A stretch of 64,000 nt of DNA, from NCBI GenBank assembly GCA_037142515.1, contig JBAXAM010000003.1, positions 21,703-85,702 on the forward strand. Direction: 5' to 3'. A model generated the notes under the pieces. That model saw only the letters and a program-made list of their open reading frames with translations. It was not told where the DNA came from and made no database searches. This document shows positions 27,101 through 34,816 of the stretch, one piece after another. Numbering within the stretch: the first letter of the stretch is position 1; each line of letters opens with the position of its first letter. The stretch is from JBAXAM01 sp037142515. Its GTDB lineage: Bacteria > Pseudomonadota > Gammaproteobacteria > UBA9339. The position numbers were made by a program, and so were the translations under genes.

Positions 27101-29339
27101 TTTAGTGGGGGAAATAAAGTCACTAGGGGATAATAATGCAGTCAAAGCTATAGAAGCTTTAGAAAAATCAGAAGAAGGTAATCCGGAAGAAGAAAAAGTA
27201 AAAAATTCGATAATAGAATCGAGAAATGAGTTTGATGCTGCGGAGGTAGGTCTTTTATGGTCCATTGAGAACAATCCAGAGCAATTAAAAGAGCTTGTGA
27301 GTAAATTGAGCAAGCATCCAAAGGGGTTCAAAGATATTGTCAAGAATGTTAAAAATGATCAAAGACAAGCTTTTCAAACAGCTTGTGTTAACGCATTAGA
27401 CGAGCTTGTTGATGAAGAAGAACAGCGCATACAAGCTGGTGCCATAGCAGAAACGCTAGCAAGTTTTCCTGTTGATCCTGCGAACCCAGAGCGATCGAGC
27501 CCAGAGCAATTAAAGGAGCTCTGGGCTAATATTAAAAAAGCTAAAAATGAAAAAGTTGTTGATCTATGTGCCTCTTGTTTGAAGCCAGAGCAAAAAGCTA
27601 TTTTATTAGCAGATAAAGCTGAGTTATTACTTAGGGTTTCTCCAGAAAAGATAGGAGAAGTAAGAAGTGAGGTTGAAGTAAATAAAAAATCTTGTGAAGC
27701 AGTTAAGCAGCCGCGTTCTGATAAGTTTGAAGCATATTTAAATAAACGAAAGGAGTTATTGCAAAAAGGTTACTTTGCGGAAGAAGATGTAACGCTCCTT
27801 AATGGTTTAGCGGTAGATATTAAAAAATCGGCAGAATTAAAAGTTGCAAAAGGCATGCAGATGGCAGATGAAAAATTGCAGAAAATAGAAGGCGATTTAA
27901 ATGATGCTAAGAAGGATATTGGTTTGATTATTGGAGCAACTAAAAAACCAGAAGAATTACGCGAACTTTGGGTTAGGCTTAGTAGTAATAATACACTAGA
28001 AGAAAAGCTCAGTGTATATAGAAAACATTTTAGTGAAGAGCAAAAAAATGGTTTGCAAAAGCACTATACTGATGTGTTAAAAGAGACTAATGAGAAATTA
28101 GGAAAAGCGACAACTAATGTTGAAAAAGATAGTCTAAATAAAGAACTTGTTAAAATACGAAAGGAACAATTGAGTTTTATTGGAACAGATCCAAGACGAT
28201 TATTAGATACAAGTAAGGTGCAAGAAGCTACAGATGCAGCAGCAAGAGGGACTAAGGCAATAAGTGACTGGGCAGGGCGAGGAAATAAATTACCAGGGGA
28301 AGGCACATTGCTTTTTATTTATCTTGATAATCGAAAGAAACTAAATGACAAAATAAAGGAACTACGAAAGGCAGGTACGAGCATTGCTAATAACGAGGAA
28401 GTTAATAAATTGAGACAAAACGTCGCCGACGCAGTGAAAAATATAGAGGTAGAAGTAGAGAAAAAAGAAAACAAGAAGGAAAATATAAAAGAAGAAGCAG
28501 GTCTGGTAGCGTTGTTAGAAGCCGAAGATAAAAAGATAATGGAAGTAGAGCAGGAGGAAATCGATGGACTCGCTAAAGATTTATCTGAAGAGCAAGAAGG
28601 CGCTTTATTAAAATACTGTGGGGATACGATAAGCGACAAATGCGTTCCGCAATTTGAAAAAGGAGTTAAGGAGGCTGAAGCTGCTTTAGCTGAAAAGTTA
28701 AAGGTAGTAGAGGGAATTAAGGGTGTTAGGTCTGTTGTGGAATATGGGGGCGAGCGAAAGAAGTTGGTGGAAAAACGAAAGGAACTAGAGGGATTTAAAA
28801 GGGCTTTAAAAACATTGGATGAAGTGTTAAAAAAGAACCCAAACGATGCTGGTCTTGCTGAAGAGAAAAAAGATATAGAAGAGAAGATAAAAAAAGCCAC
28901 TAAAGAAATTGAAGGCTTACAAGTAAAGGTCACCGATGCGACGAAAAAAGTGCCTGACAAAGAAGGAAGAAGGGCTGTAGATGGCGTAGAAGAAGCGGAT
29001 AAGGAGTTGCAAAAACAACGAGAAGGTTTAGAAAAAGCTAGAAATGACAGAGATGCGGGATTGCTTGCAGCTATAGAGAAAATATATGGATTTCTTGTTG
29101 CTAATGGAGCTAAAAGACCAGGGATTACAATTACAAATCTGACAAAAGAAATGCAAAACCCTCAAACTCGATTAGAAGTATTAAATGGACTACCAGAACC
29201 TTATGGGACGGCGGTAAAAAAAGAAAAAGCTTATATTGATTTAGTAAAAGAAGTTGAAAAACTAAAGCAACCTCAAAAAGAACAAGAGCCCGGAAAACAA
29301 AATATCAATAGATCTGTGATGAGGTCCAACAACAGCTGA
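24177..29339 (+). CDS. 1,720-aa Glu/Lys-rich coiled-coil repeat protein
   Basis: Unknown function. No signal peptide, membrane segment or enzymatic motif is visible. Residues 1 to about 560 are a mixed-composition N-terminal region; from about 560 the protein is almost continuous Lys/Glu/Leu helix. Units beginning with a (L/V)xx(Y/F)(L/I)xKxKE(L)-like motif start at residues 587, 675, 766, 853 and 941 (spacing 88, 91, 87, 88), with more divergent copies near 1184, 1379 and 1520. A second motif, (N/S/K)PE(Q/E)L(K/R)EL, begins at 1033, 1108 and 1257. A good ribosome-binding site (AGGAAA) precedes the ATG. Long coiled-coil proteins of this kind are often secreted effectors or filament proteins in intracellular bacteria; that is inference only. 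It ends 5 bases before convergent tadA. Confidence 0.85.
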   Translation: MEQDTAKKADEQITPIQVGMSPPESKKGQKPPSILTIDKAYNILLSSRYPVSDNSAIDENDVDEKRVSTGKINCMMETLRCKPYPNCEAVKKCPLDKLEKDKERLLRERLDYVVNMSSGMLFQAIPEIDYGKSDDASKKIKESIEKGIPTFEIFLKEAGIDINEDGKYANAKKQLEEFHKKYDEMRENLIERNVKLYLNGATRGAVIEEEEVLAEKIAVEGERKYRERFEAMGDEKDLRELQNMHKGMDDATFMGQLAKFNPKTSSYRTIDDLLEGETQKVPNSNGLYVRCGSDGEKIFILKEPNRENTLKVIEAKKNKEQINWTGVSETDYARQSEILTLCLAAGKKCTINGKKLPLSETMPSGEPENYTQWVKNIIELYGSDEKKRAELLKQLGRVLDEKGPDEKEKFLFHLSENGSVEERKVAEEAMRGTGVIVRNRIVDESHWYDNTAPGKEKKTRTYRYDEETPCLKDVVVKKLEAAEKKLLEAMGTEPRDEPYIAQCKAEVDNRSKALMKLIESNTEEENVKARSILGFNERYIDRLDDIAKKIAKAEERQGTMVKKAEEEKAGALEKVRRLSLPEEKRNLIEYIEKLEKLEELEKLENPDKADEIKKLKEEMAKLENVVVEGKNTVNGLKVLNEEIYKCADDLKGLEKDNKELSKKLEAPDKADKEKVNNFLEKLKERDKARKSDEPDEEKIKELKGALGVLQESLGKDVDSLLEVDSEIATKRKDLKRSKKYKSELLVTAKKMLEKKVDVDDAPVLSLKEYLKKRKEAADATDILEKTRLENELKVAKDKVVDGEKKDVNDLVEKDEAVEKAVKDVAEKKKAQDGALKEVKTLSNTVSVNEKPLLDSYIKSHEELEKENKKGDKCDKAVVKKLEENLALAETGLQSKESQLALTNLKKHDQELKTANDSKKEAEAERDESLKKVTEPVIQMQLRGYLKKRKELEGENKKGGKRDNKKVEELKNEMAALVGEIKSLGDNNAVKAIEALEKSEEGNPEEEKVKNSIIESRNEFDAAEVGLLWSIENNPEQLKELVSKLSKHPKGFKDIVKNVKNDQRQAFQTACVNALDELVDEEEQRIQAGAIAETLASFPVDPANPERSSPEQLKELWANIKKAKNEKVVDLCASCLKPEQKAILLADKAELLLRVSPEKIGEVRSEVEVNKKSCEAVKQPRSDKFEAYLNKRKELLQKGYFAEEDVTLLNGLAVDIKKSAELKVAKGMQMADEKLQKIEGDLNDAKKDIGLIIGATKKPEELRELWVRLSSNNTLEEKLSVYRKHFSEEQKNGLQKHYTDVLKETNEKLGKATTNVEKDSLNKELVKIRKEQLSFIGTDPRRLLDTSKVQEATDAAARGTKAISDWAGRGNKLPGEGTLLFIYLDNRKKLNDKIKELRKAGTSIANNEEVNKLRQNVADAVKNIEVEVEKKENKKENIKEEAGLVALLEAEDKKIMEVEQEEIDGLAKDLSEEQEGALLKYCGDTISDKCVPQFEKGVKEAEAALAEKLKVVEGIKGVRSVVEYGGERKKLVEKRKELEGFKRALKTLDEVLKKNPNDAGLAEEKKDIEEKIKKATKEIEGLQVKVTDATKKVPDKEGRRAVDGVEEADKELQKQREGLEKARNDRDAGLLAAIEKIYGFLVANGAKRPGITITNLTKEMQNPQTRLEVLNGLPEPYGTAVKKEKAYIDLVKEVEKLKQPQKEQEPGKQNINRSVMRSNNS

Positions 29340-29344
29340 GCGTT

Positions 29345-29815
29345 TTATATAATCTCTCTCCGAGCTTTGAAGAAGTCTGACAAGATTTTGCTGCATTCAA
29401 TAGCGAGAATATAGCCTTGGTATTCGATTTTGTGATTTGAATTTTTTTCATCTAATAATTTAAAAACACTTACAACCGCTCCGGTTTTTGGATCTAATGC
29501 TCCAAAAACCAAGCGTTTAATGCGTGAGTGCAACATGGCGCCAACACACATTGCGCATGGTTCTAGAGTCACATATAAAGTCACGTCAGGTAAGCGATAA
29601 TTATTTAATTTTTGTGCGGCCTGTCTTAAAGCTATAATTTCTGCGTGTGCTGTTGGATCGCAAGTACTGATAGGGCAGTTAAATCCTTCGCCAATTATTT
29701 CATTATTTACTACGGAAATAGCACCAACTGGCACTTCATTGGCGCTCTTGGCTTTTTCTGCCATCCTAAGCGCGTGCTGCATAAAAAAAATATCTTGTGA
29801 TCTTGAATTAGGCAT
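29345..29815 (-). CDS. tadA: tRNA-specific adenosine deaminase
   Basis: Deaminates the wobble adenosine of tRNA-Arg(ACG) to inosine. 156 aa of the cytidine/deoxycytidylate deaminase fold with zinc motifs TAHAE and PCAMC, EVPVGA near the N-terminus. Convergent with the giant coiled-coil gene and upstream (same strand) is a toxin-antitoxin pair. Confidence 0.95.
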   Translation of the reverse strand: MPNSRSQDIFFMQHALRMAEKAKSANEVPVGAISVVNNEIIGEGFNCPISTCDPTAHAEIIALRQAAQKLNNYRLPDVTLYVTLEPCAMCVGAMLHSRIKRLVFGALDPKTGAVVSVFKLLDEKNSNHKIEYQGYILAIECSKILSDFFKARREII

Positions 29816-29819
29816 TAAG

Positions 29820-30101
29820 TTATTTTTTTAAGTTGCGATAAAAGTTTTCATGTGTCCCAACATCTAGCAAGATAATTTCTTTTTTTGATTCGTAATACTT
29901 ATATGCAATCAAAGTAAGCTGGCCTATCATATGAAATTTATAGACTTTCACACCTAAGCAATCTCCTTTTTTATTTTCTCCAATGTTGGGATTGACACGT
30001 ATTTTTTCGATACTTTTTTCTAATGAGATTGCTTGATTGTTGTGTAGCCTTTTTGCCGAACGCTTGAAAGCGTTAGTTTTGTTTATTTGCACTAAACTCA
30101 C
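29820..30101 (-). CDS. RelE/ParE-superfamily toxin
   Basis: 93-aa basic protein with the RelE-fold pattern: N-terminal helices (NAFKRSAKRLHNN), then strands KVYKFHMIGQLTLIAYKYY and EIILLDVGTHENFYRNL. The C-terminal GTHENFYR block is typical of the family. Its start overlaps the upstream antitoxin gene by 29 bases, the usual antitoxin-first order. I infer mRNA cleavage or gyrase inhibition only from the family; the target is unknown. Confidence 0.82.
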   Translation of the reverse strand: MSLVQINKTNAFKRSAKRLHNNQAISLEKSIEKIRVNPNIGENKKGDCLGVKVYKFHMIGQLTLIAYKYYESKKEIILLDVGTHENFYRNLKK

Positions 30102-30315
30102 CCTTTGTATATGGTTCTACTCTTCCAGCGTCGACATCTGCCAACCCCTCAAAAATTTTTATAATAAATTCAACTGGCAAATCTGGATTGTCTATGGCGG
30201 CGCGTCCAATTTTTGCCCAATAAGCTATTTGATTAGGAACAGAGCGATATTGCGCTTGCGCTATTGGCTTTGCTGCGTTATAAAGCTCTTCGTTAATTTT
30301 TATTGCAATGCTCAT
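30073..30315 (-). CDS. ParD-like antitoxin
   Basis: 80-aa protein: MSIAIKINEELYNAAKPIAQAQYRSVPNQIAYWAKIGRAA matches the ParD-like antitoxin family (ribbon-helix-helix-type DNA binding N-terminus); the C-terminal tail would neutralise the toxin. First gene of the pair, overlapping the toxin gene. Confidence 0.8.
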   Translation of the reverse strand: MSIAIKINEELYNAAKPIAQAQYRSVPNQIAYWAKIGRAAIDNPDLPVEFIIKIFEGLADVDAGRVEPYTKGEFSANKQN

Positions 30316-30339
30316 AATTTACCTATTTAAGTATCGATT

Positions 30340-30380
30340 AGTTACAATAGTAACTTATATAAACTTTAATGAATTGTCAA
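30340..30380 (-). promoter_or_regulatory. candidate toxin-antitoxin promoter and operator
   Basis: Read on the minus strand: TTGACA (plus 30375-30380) and TATAAG (plus 30354-30359) with a 15-base spacer. A perfect inverted repeat AGTTAC-AATA-GTAACT at 30340-30355 overlaps the -10 and start region, as expected for an autoregulated toxin-antitoxin operon. Confidence 0.5.
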
Positions 30381-30403
30381 GAATATGTTAATATTACATA
30401 CTG

Positions 30404-31600
30404 ATGAACATAATGCCAGAGAGAAAAATTTTTAAAGTATCGCAAATTAATGCTGCAGCTAGAGCAATTCTAGAAGCCAATTTTGATCACGTGTGGATTG
30501 AAGGAGAAATATCAAATCTGGCCGAACCAAGCTCTGGTCATATCTATTTCTCACTTAAAGATGAATCAGCTCAAGTTCGTGCGGCAATGTTTCGTAGTAG
30601 AAAATTGGCTCTTAAGTTTCAGCCAAAAGATGGAGTGCACGTAATTGTTAGCGCACAAATTAGCCTCTATGAGCCAAGAGGTGACTATCAGCTAATTATT
30701 GAACATATGGAACCTGCTGGCGTCGGAGTTTTGCATGCTAAATTTTTGCAGCTGAAGGCAAAGCTCGAAGCTGAAAAGCTTTTCGATGTTAAATACAAAA
30801 AGCCTTTGCCAAAGTTACCGCGATGTATTGGTGTGATCACTTCGCCAACCGGTGCTGCAATTCGCGATATTTTGAGTGTGCTCAAACGCCGTTTTGCAGG
30901 CGTTACTGTTATTATTTATCCCACGCAGGTACAGGGCAGTGAAGCAGCTGCGCAAATTGTCTTAGCATTGCAGACTGCAAACATGCGTCATGAGAGTGAT
31001 GTATTAATTTTAGCGCGTGGCGGCGGGTCTCTGGAAGACTTGTGGTCGTTTAATGAAGAAGTTGTTGCGCGTGCGATTTTTGCGAGCTCTATTCCGGTTG
31101 TTAGTGCGGTTGGACACGAAACTGATTTTACGATTGCTGATTTTGTTGCTGATATGCGAGCACCGACACCATCAGCTGCGGCGGAGCTTGCGGTTCCGGA
31201 TGCTGTGGAATGGTTGGCGGCTTTAGTAAATTTTAAGCAAAGATTAATTAATTTAATACAATATAAATTACAACAAACGAAATTATTATTAGAAAGTTTA
31301 AAAAATCGTTTGCGCCCCCCGCAGTATTATTTATCCCAGCAAGCGCAACGTTTGGATGAAGTGGAGCGCCGCCTTCATATGGCAATGCAGCATCAACTAA
31401 CTTATTGGCAGCATCGACTAGTCAAAGCGAGCGCTGCACTTAATTTAGTTAGTCCGCTCGCAACACTAGTACGTGGTTATGCAATTGTCAGCAAGGATAG
31501 CAGAGTAGTACAAACAACCAAAGACGTTATTGTCGGTGATGCGATACAAACAAAATTGGCGGATGGAACACTTTGTTGTTTGGTAGAAAAAATAATCTAG
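30404..31600 (+). CDS. xseA: exodeoxyribonuclease VII large subunit
   Basis: Degrades single-stranded DNA together with XseB. 398 aa, shorter than the E. coli protein (456). N-terminal OB fold (WIEGEISNLAEPSSGHIYFSLKD) and the catalytic block (GRGGGS-like ARGGGSLEDLWSFNEE, AVGHETDFTIAD, RAPTPSAAAELA) are intact; the helical C-terminal part is the shorter region. ATG at 30413 is an alternative start. xseB is not in the window. Confidence 0.95.
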   Translation: MNIMPERKIFKVSQINAAARAILEANFDHVWIEGEISNLAEPSSGHIYFSLKDESAQVRAAMFRSRKLALKFQPKDGVHVIVSAQISLYEPRGDYQLIIEHMEPAGVGVLHAKFLQLKAKLEAEKLFDVKYKKPLPKLPRCIGVITSPTGAAIRDILSVLKRRFAGVTVIIYPTQVQGSEAAAQIVLALQTANMRHESDVLILARGGGSLEDLWSFNEEVVARAIFASSIPVVSAVGHETDFTIADFVADMRAPTPSAAAELAVPDAVEWLAALVNFKQRLINLIQYKLQQTKLLLESLKNRLRPPQYYLSQQAQRLDEVERRLHMAMQHQLTYWQHRLVKASAALNLVSPLATLVRGYAIVSKDSRVVQTTKDVIVGDAIQTKLADGTLCCLVEKII

Positions 31601-32079
31601 CGAGTTTCTGATAGCTTAATGATATTTTGGTTGCTCGAACCGCGGAAGGACAGATTGAGATCGTTTTTGTTTACGTCATATGGTCCATCAATCAAAATGT
31701 CAGTTGATTGCAAAAATTTTTCAATTGCTGGATTTTTTGTTGCCATAGAGAGTAACTCAGCGTAGTAATATCCACTGTAGGTTATAATATTTAAATTATT
31801 TTTATTTTGTTTTATTAACTCAGCTAATTTTGCACAGGCAGCTGCTTGTGCGAACGGTTCTCCTCCAGAAAATGTTACGCCATCGATTAATTTTGTTTCG
31901 TTGATCGAGTCCAATAGCTTGGTAATGGAAATATCATAACCACCAGCAAAATCTTGAGTGTCTGGATTGTGGCAGCCGACGCAGCGATGCGGGCACCCTT
32001 GGGTAAAAATTACATAGCGTAGTCCCGGTCCATCGACGACGCTTTCTTTAATTATTCCTGCTATGCGAAGTTGAGTCAT
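31597..32079 (-). CDS. nrdG: anaerobic ribonucleotide reductase activating protein
   Basis: Radical SAM enzyme that installs the glycyl radical in NrdD. 160 aa from the ATG giving MTQLRIAG; a TTG start at 32097 would add six residues and overlap nrdD. The [4Fe-4S] motif is present in GCPHRCVGCHN, and TFSGGEP follows. The start is 4 bases after the nrdD stop, so they form one operon. Convergent overlap of 4 bases with xseA. Confidence 0.94.
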   Translation of the reverse strand: MTQLRIAGIIKESVVDGPGLRYVIFTQGCPHRCVGCHNPDTQDFAGGYDISITKLLDSINETKLIDGVTFSGGEPFAQAAACAKLAELIKQNKNNLNIITYSGYYYAELLSMATKNPAIEKFLQSTDILIDGPYDVNKNDLNLSFRGSSNQNIIKLSETR

Positions 32080-32083
32080 ACAG

Positions 32084-34093
32084 TTACAGATGTGCAATCC
32101 TTTGTTTTAATTCTGCTTGCTTGGCATCGTTGAAGCGGTCAATAGTGCTTAAGTAACCGGTGATGCGGCGTATACGTTTAATTGAAGTGGAAGCACAAGC
32201 AGGACAGGCATCATCAATTATTCCCGAGTGACCGCAAGCATTACAAAAATCGACTGGAAAGTTTATGCCTACATATCCCATATTTGCTTCTTTCATGCAC
32301 CGCAGCACTTTTTCTATAGCATCATGATTGTGTTTTGGAGGCGCGCTGAATTCAACATAGCTAATGTGTCCGGCATTTGTATATTTGTGATAAACGCCTT
32401 CAATTCTAATTTTATCATGAGTGCTAATTTGGTAACTGACTGGAACATGAAAAGAGTTGGTATAATACTCTTTATCAGTAACGCCTTTTATAATGCCATA
32501 TTCTTCTTTGTCTAATTTTACAAAGCGTCCCGACAAGCCTTCGGCTGGAGTTGCCAGCAAGGTGTAATTTAAATTATAGCGCTCGGCTAGAGCATCAGTT
32601 TTATTACGCATGAATACAACTATTTCTTCACCCAATTTTTGTGCTTCCAAGCTCATGCCATGATGTTGACCAATTAGCGCCATCAGAGTTTCAGCCAAAC
32701 CAATAAAGCCTATGGCAAGAGTGCCGTGTTTAATTGCTGGTTCGATGCTATCATTTGCTTGTAAATTTTCAGTACCTACGTACAAGTTTTGTCCCATCAA
32801 AAACGGCATATCGCGCACTTTTAGCTTTGCTTGAACGTTGTAGCGGTGATGCAATTGCTCAGCTGCTAATTCAAGCGCGGCATCGAGTTCTTGGTAAAAT
32901 TTAGGTAGATCACGCTGCGCTTTAATTGCTAGGCGCGGTAAATTTAAAGTAGTAAAACTTAAATTGCCGCGTCCGTCGGTTACTGCAGGACCCATGCGGT
33001 TAGCTATAACGCGAGTGCGACACCCCATATAACTAACTTGGTCGCCAAATTCTTTGTTGAAGGAGGAATCCATAAAACTAAAAGTTGGATTCAAGCGTTT
33101 TGTAGCGACGCTGATTGCTAGTCGAAATAAATCATAATTTGGATCAGTGGGATTATAATTTACTCCTTCTTTTACGCGGAAAATTATATTTGGAAAAATC
33201 GGTGTTTCTCCCATGCCAAGGCCTTTTTCGTAAGCCAATAATACATTACGTGTTATGCGACGTCCGGCTTCACTGGTTTCAGTGCCAATATTTAAACTGG
33301 AAAAGGGCACTTGTGCGCCAGCGCGACTATGCATGCTGTTTAAATTATAGATTAACGCTTCCATTGCTTGGTAGGTTTCGTTATCGTCAGCGTTTTCCAC
33401 AAATGGCGCCATATCGCGATCGAAAAAAGCAAAGCTTTGCCCTCCATGCATGTCATTTTGTGAGCTTTGCAAAATGATAGCGGCTAGTGCTGTAGCCGAA
33501 CTAGGACGTTTTGGTGGGCGAATGAAACCGTGGCCATTATTAAAGCCATTTGTTAAAAGCTTGCCCAGGGGGATTTGCACACAAGTTAATGTTTTGCCAT
33601 AAAAGTCTAAGTCATGAATATGATAGTCCCCGCGCTGATGAGCTAGTGATAGATGTTGGGGTATCAAACGGTGCAAATAATAAGCACGTGAAGCAGTGCT
33701 CGCAATTTGTAGCATTTTAGCCGAAGGAGAATTGGAAATATTGGCGTTTTCACGATTGGTTTCAACTAGAATATCTGCAACCATGTCCATTAATTTTGAT
33801 TTGCCTTCGCGAATGCGATTACGTTCGGCGCGGTATAAAATGTAGGCTTTAGCGGTTTTAGCATGGCCACTTTCAATTAATATTTTTTCTACAGCGTCTT
33901 GTACGTCTTCGACGCCAAACAACTGGCTTTGGAATTTTTGTTTTAAGTATTTTAAAACCTGTGCGGTGAGTTCCAGTGCTGTTGCTTGATCTGAGCCGCC
34001 AACCGCTTGAGCTGCTTTTAAAATGGCCTCAGTAATTTTGCCAGAATGAAAATCTGCTTCACGCCCGTCGCGTTTTTGGATTGTAGTAAACAT
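32084..34093 (-). CDS. nrdD: anaerobic ribonucleoside-triphosphate reductase (class III)
   Basis: Reduces ribonucleoside triphosphates to dNTPs without oxygen. 669 aa from MFTTIQKRDGR, chosen because GGAGC precedes it on its strand. An ATP-cone domain covers about residues 1-95; the C-terminal zinc site is CNACGHSGIIDDACPAC and the glycyl radical site is in RRITGYLS. The enzyme implies that the organism meets oxygen-poor conditions. Confidence 0.96.
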   Translation of the reverse strand: MFTTIQKRDGREADFHSGKITEAILKAAQAVGGSDQATALELTAQVLKYLKQKFQSQLFGVEDVQDAVEKILIESGHAKTAKAYILYRAERNRIREGKSKLMDMVADILVETNRENANISNSPSAKMLQIASTASRAYYLHRLIPQHLSLAHQRGDYHIHDLDFYGKTLTCVQIPLGKLLTNGFNNGHGFIRPPKRPSSATALAAIILQSSQNDMHGGQSFAFFDRDMAPFVENADDNETYQAMEALIYNLNSMHSRAGAQVPFSSLNIGTETSEAGRRITRNVLLAYEKGLGMGETPIFPNIIFRVKEGVNYNPTDPNYDLFRLAISVATKRLNPTFSFMDSSFNKEFGDQVSYMGCRTRVIANRMGPAVTDGRGNLSFTTLNLPRLAIKAQRDLPKFYQELDAALELAAEQLHHRYNVQAKLKVRDMPFLMGQNLYVGTENLQANDSIEPAIKHGTLAIGFIGLAETLMALIGQHHGMSLEAQKLGEEIVVFMRNKTDALAERYNLNYTLLATPAEGLSGRFVKLDKEEYGIIKGVTDKEYYTNSFHVPVSYQISTHDKIRIEGVYHKYTNAGHISYVEFSAPPKHNHDAIEKVLRCMKEANMGYVGINFPVDFCNACGHSGIIDDACPACASTSIKRIRRITGYLSTIDRFNDAKQAELKQRIAHL

Positions 34094-34221
34094 GTATGCT
34101 GCTCCGTTTAATTTAATCAGCATAATACTACATTTTGTGGTTTTGGCAAGAAGAAATCACAAGATGTAGTAAAATTCTTGTGATTTGATAATCGGCTGAT
34201 TTAAAAAGAAATGTAATTATC

Positions 34222-34272
34222 TTGTAAAAATTTTGTTTTGTGATTATAACTAATTAGGTTATATTTATAACC
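34222..34272 (+). promoter_or_regulatory. promoter and palindromic operator of a toxin-antitoxin locus
   Basis: TTGTAA (34222-34227) and TATAAC (34245-34250) lie 17 bases apart. Immediately downstream, GGTTATA-TT-TATAACC (34257-34272) is a perfect 7-bp inverted repeat ending at the toxin ATG. It is the natural binding site for the HTH antitoxin encoded in the operon. Confidence 0.6.
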
Positions 34273-34484
34273 ATGTATAAAGTACAAATCCATAAGCAAG
34301 CCAGCATAAAATTATGGAGCTTTCTTATGATCATGATTCAAAAGCGTTAGATATCAAAAAACTAGCAGGGGAGGAGTATTGGCGTCTTAGGGTTGGTAGT
34401 TGGCGGGTTGTCTATGATAGGGATGATGTAGTAAAAATTATTAAGATAGAGCGTATTAAATCAAGAGGTGATATATACAAATGA
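34273..34484 (+). pseudogene. disrupted RelE-family toxin gene
   Basis: The first ATG (34273) opens MYKVQIHKQASIK, a RelE-like N-terminus, but this frame then stops. The typical RelE C-terminal half (DSKALDIKKLAGEEYWRLRVG, WRVVYDRDD, IERIKSRGDIYK) continues in another frame from about 34314 to the stop at 34484. Joined, the product would be only about 70 residues against about 85-95 for the family, so a central helical segment seems deleted along with the frame change. The stop overlaps the antitoxin ATG by 4 bases. Confidence 0.75.
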
Positions 34485-34816
34485 ATACAACATTACAAAC
34501 AATAAAAAACATATCTGGAAATACAGAATATGTTTTGTTGCCTATAGCGATATACGAAAATTTAAAAGAAAATATTGATCGAGTGGTTAGTCAATGTATT
34601 TCAAAAAAAGACTATGTTGATTTTGAGCCATCGGATTTTATCAAAAACAAGATTGCTTTGGCGCGCATGAAGGCGAAAATAACACAAGTTTCTTTGGCCA
34701 AACATCTTAATGTGTCACAGGCATACATTAGTAAAATTGAAAATGATGAGTACAAAGTAACTAAAAAATTATTTGAGAAAGTTACTAACGTTATTGAAAA
34801 ATTAGCCAATTTTTGA
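34481..34816 (+). CDS. XRE-type HTH antitoxin
   Basis: 111-aa protein with an antitoxin-like N-terminal region (NISGNTEYVLLPIAIYENL) and a C-terminal XRE helix-turn-helix (ARMKAKITQVSLAKHLNVSQAYISKIEND, about residues 65-93). It is the second gene of a toxin-first locus whose toxin is broken, starts on the ATGA of the toxin stop, and is itself intact. It overlaps the end of the convergent MFS gene by 15 bases. Confidence 0.82.
   Translation: MNTTLQTIKNISGNTEYVLLPIAIYENLKENIDRVVSQCISKKDYVDFEPSDFIKNKIALARMKAKITQVSLAKHLNVSQAYISKIENDEYKVTKKLFEKVTNVIEKLANF

Noticed and set aside
24563..28960. Long open frames on the minus strand under the giant coiled-coil gene
   Set aside because: They are Ser/Phe/Leu-rich mirror images of Lys/Glu codons, with no ribosome-binding sites or family motifs.
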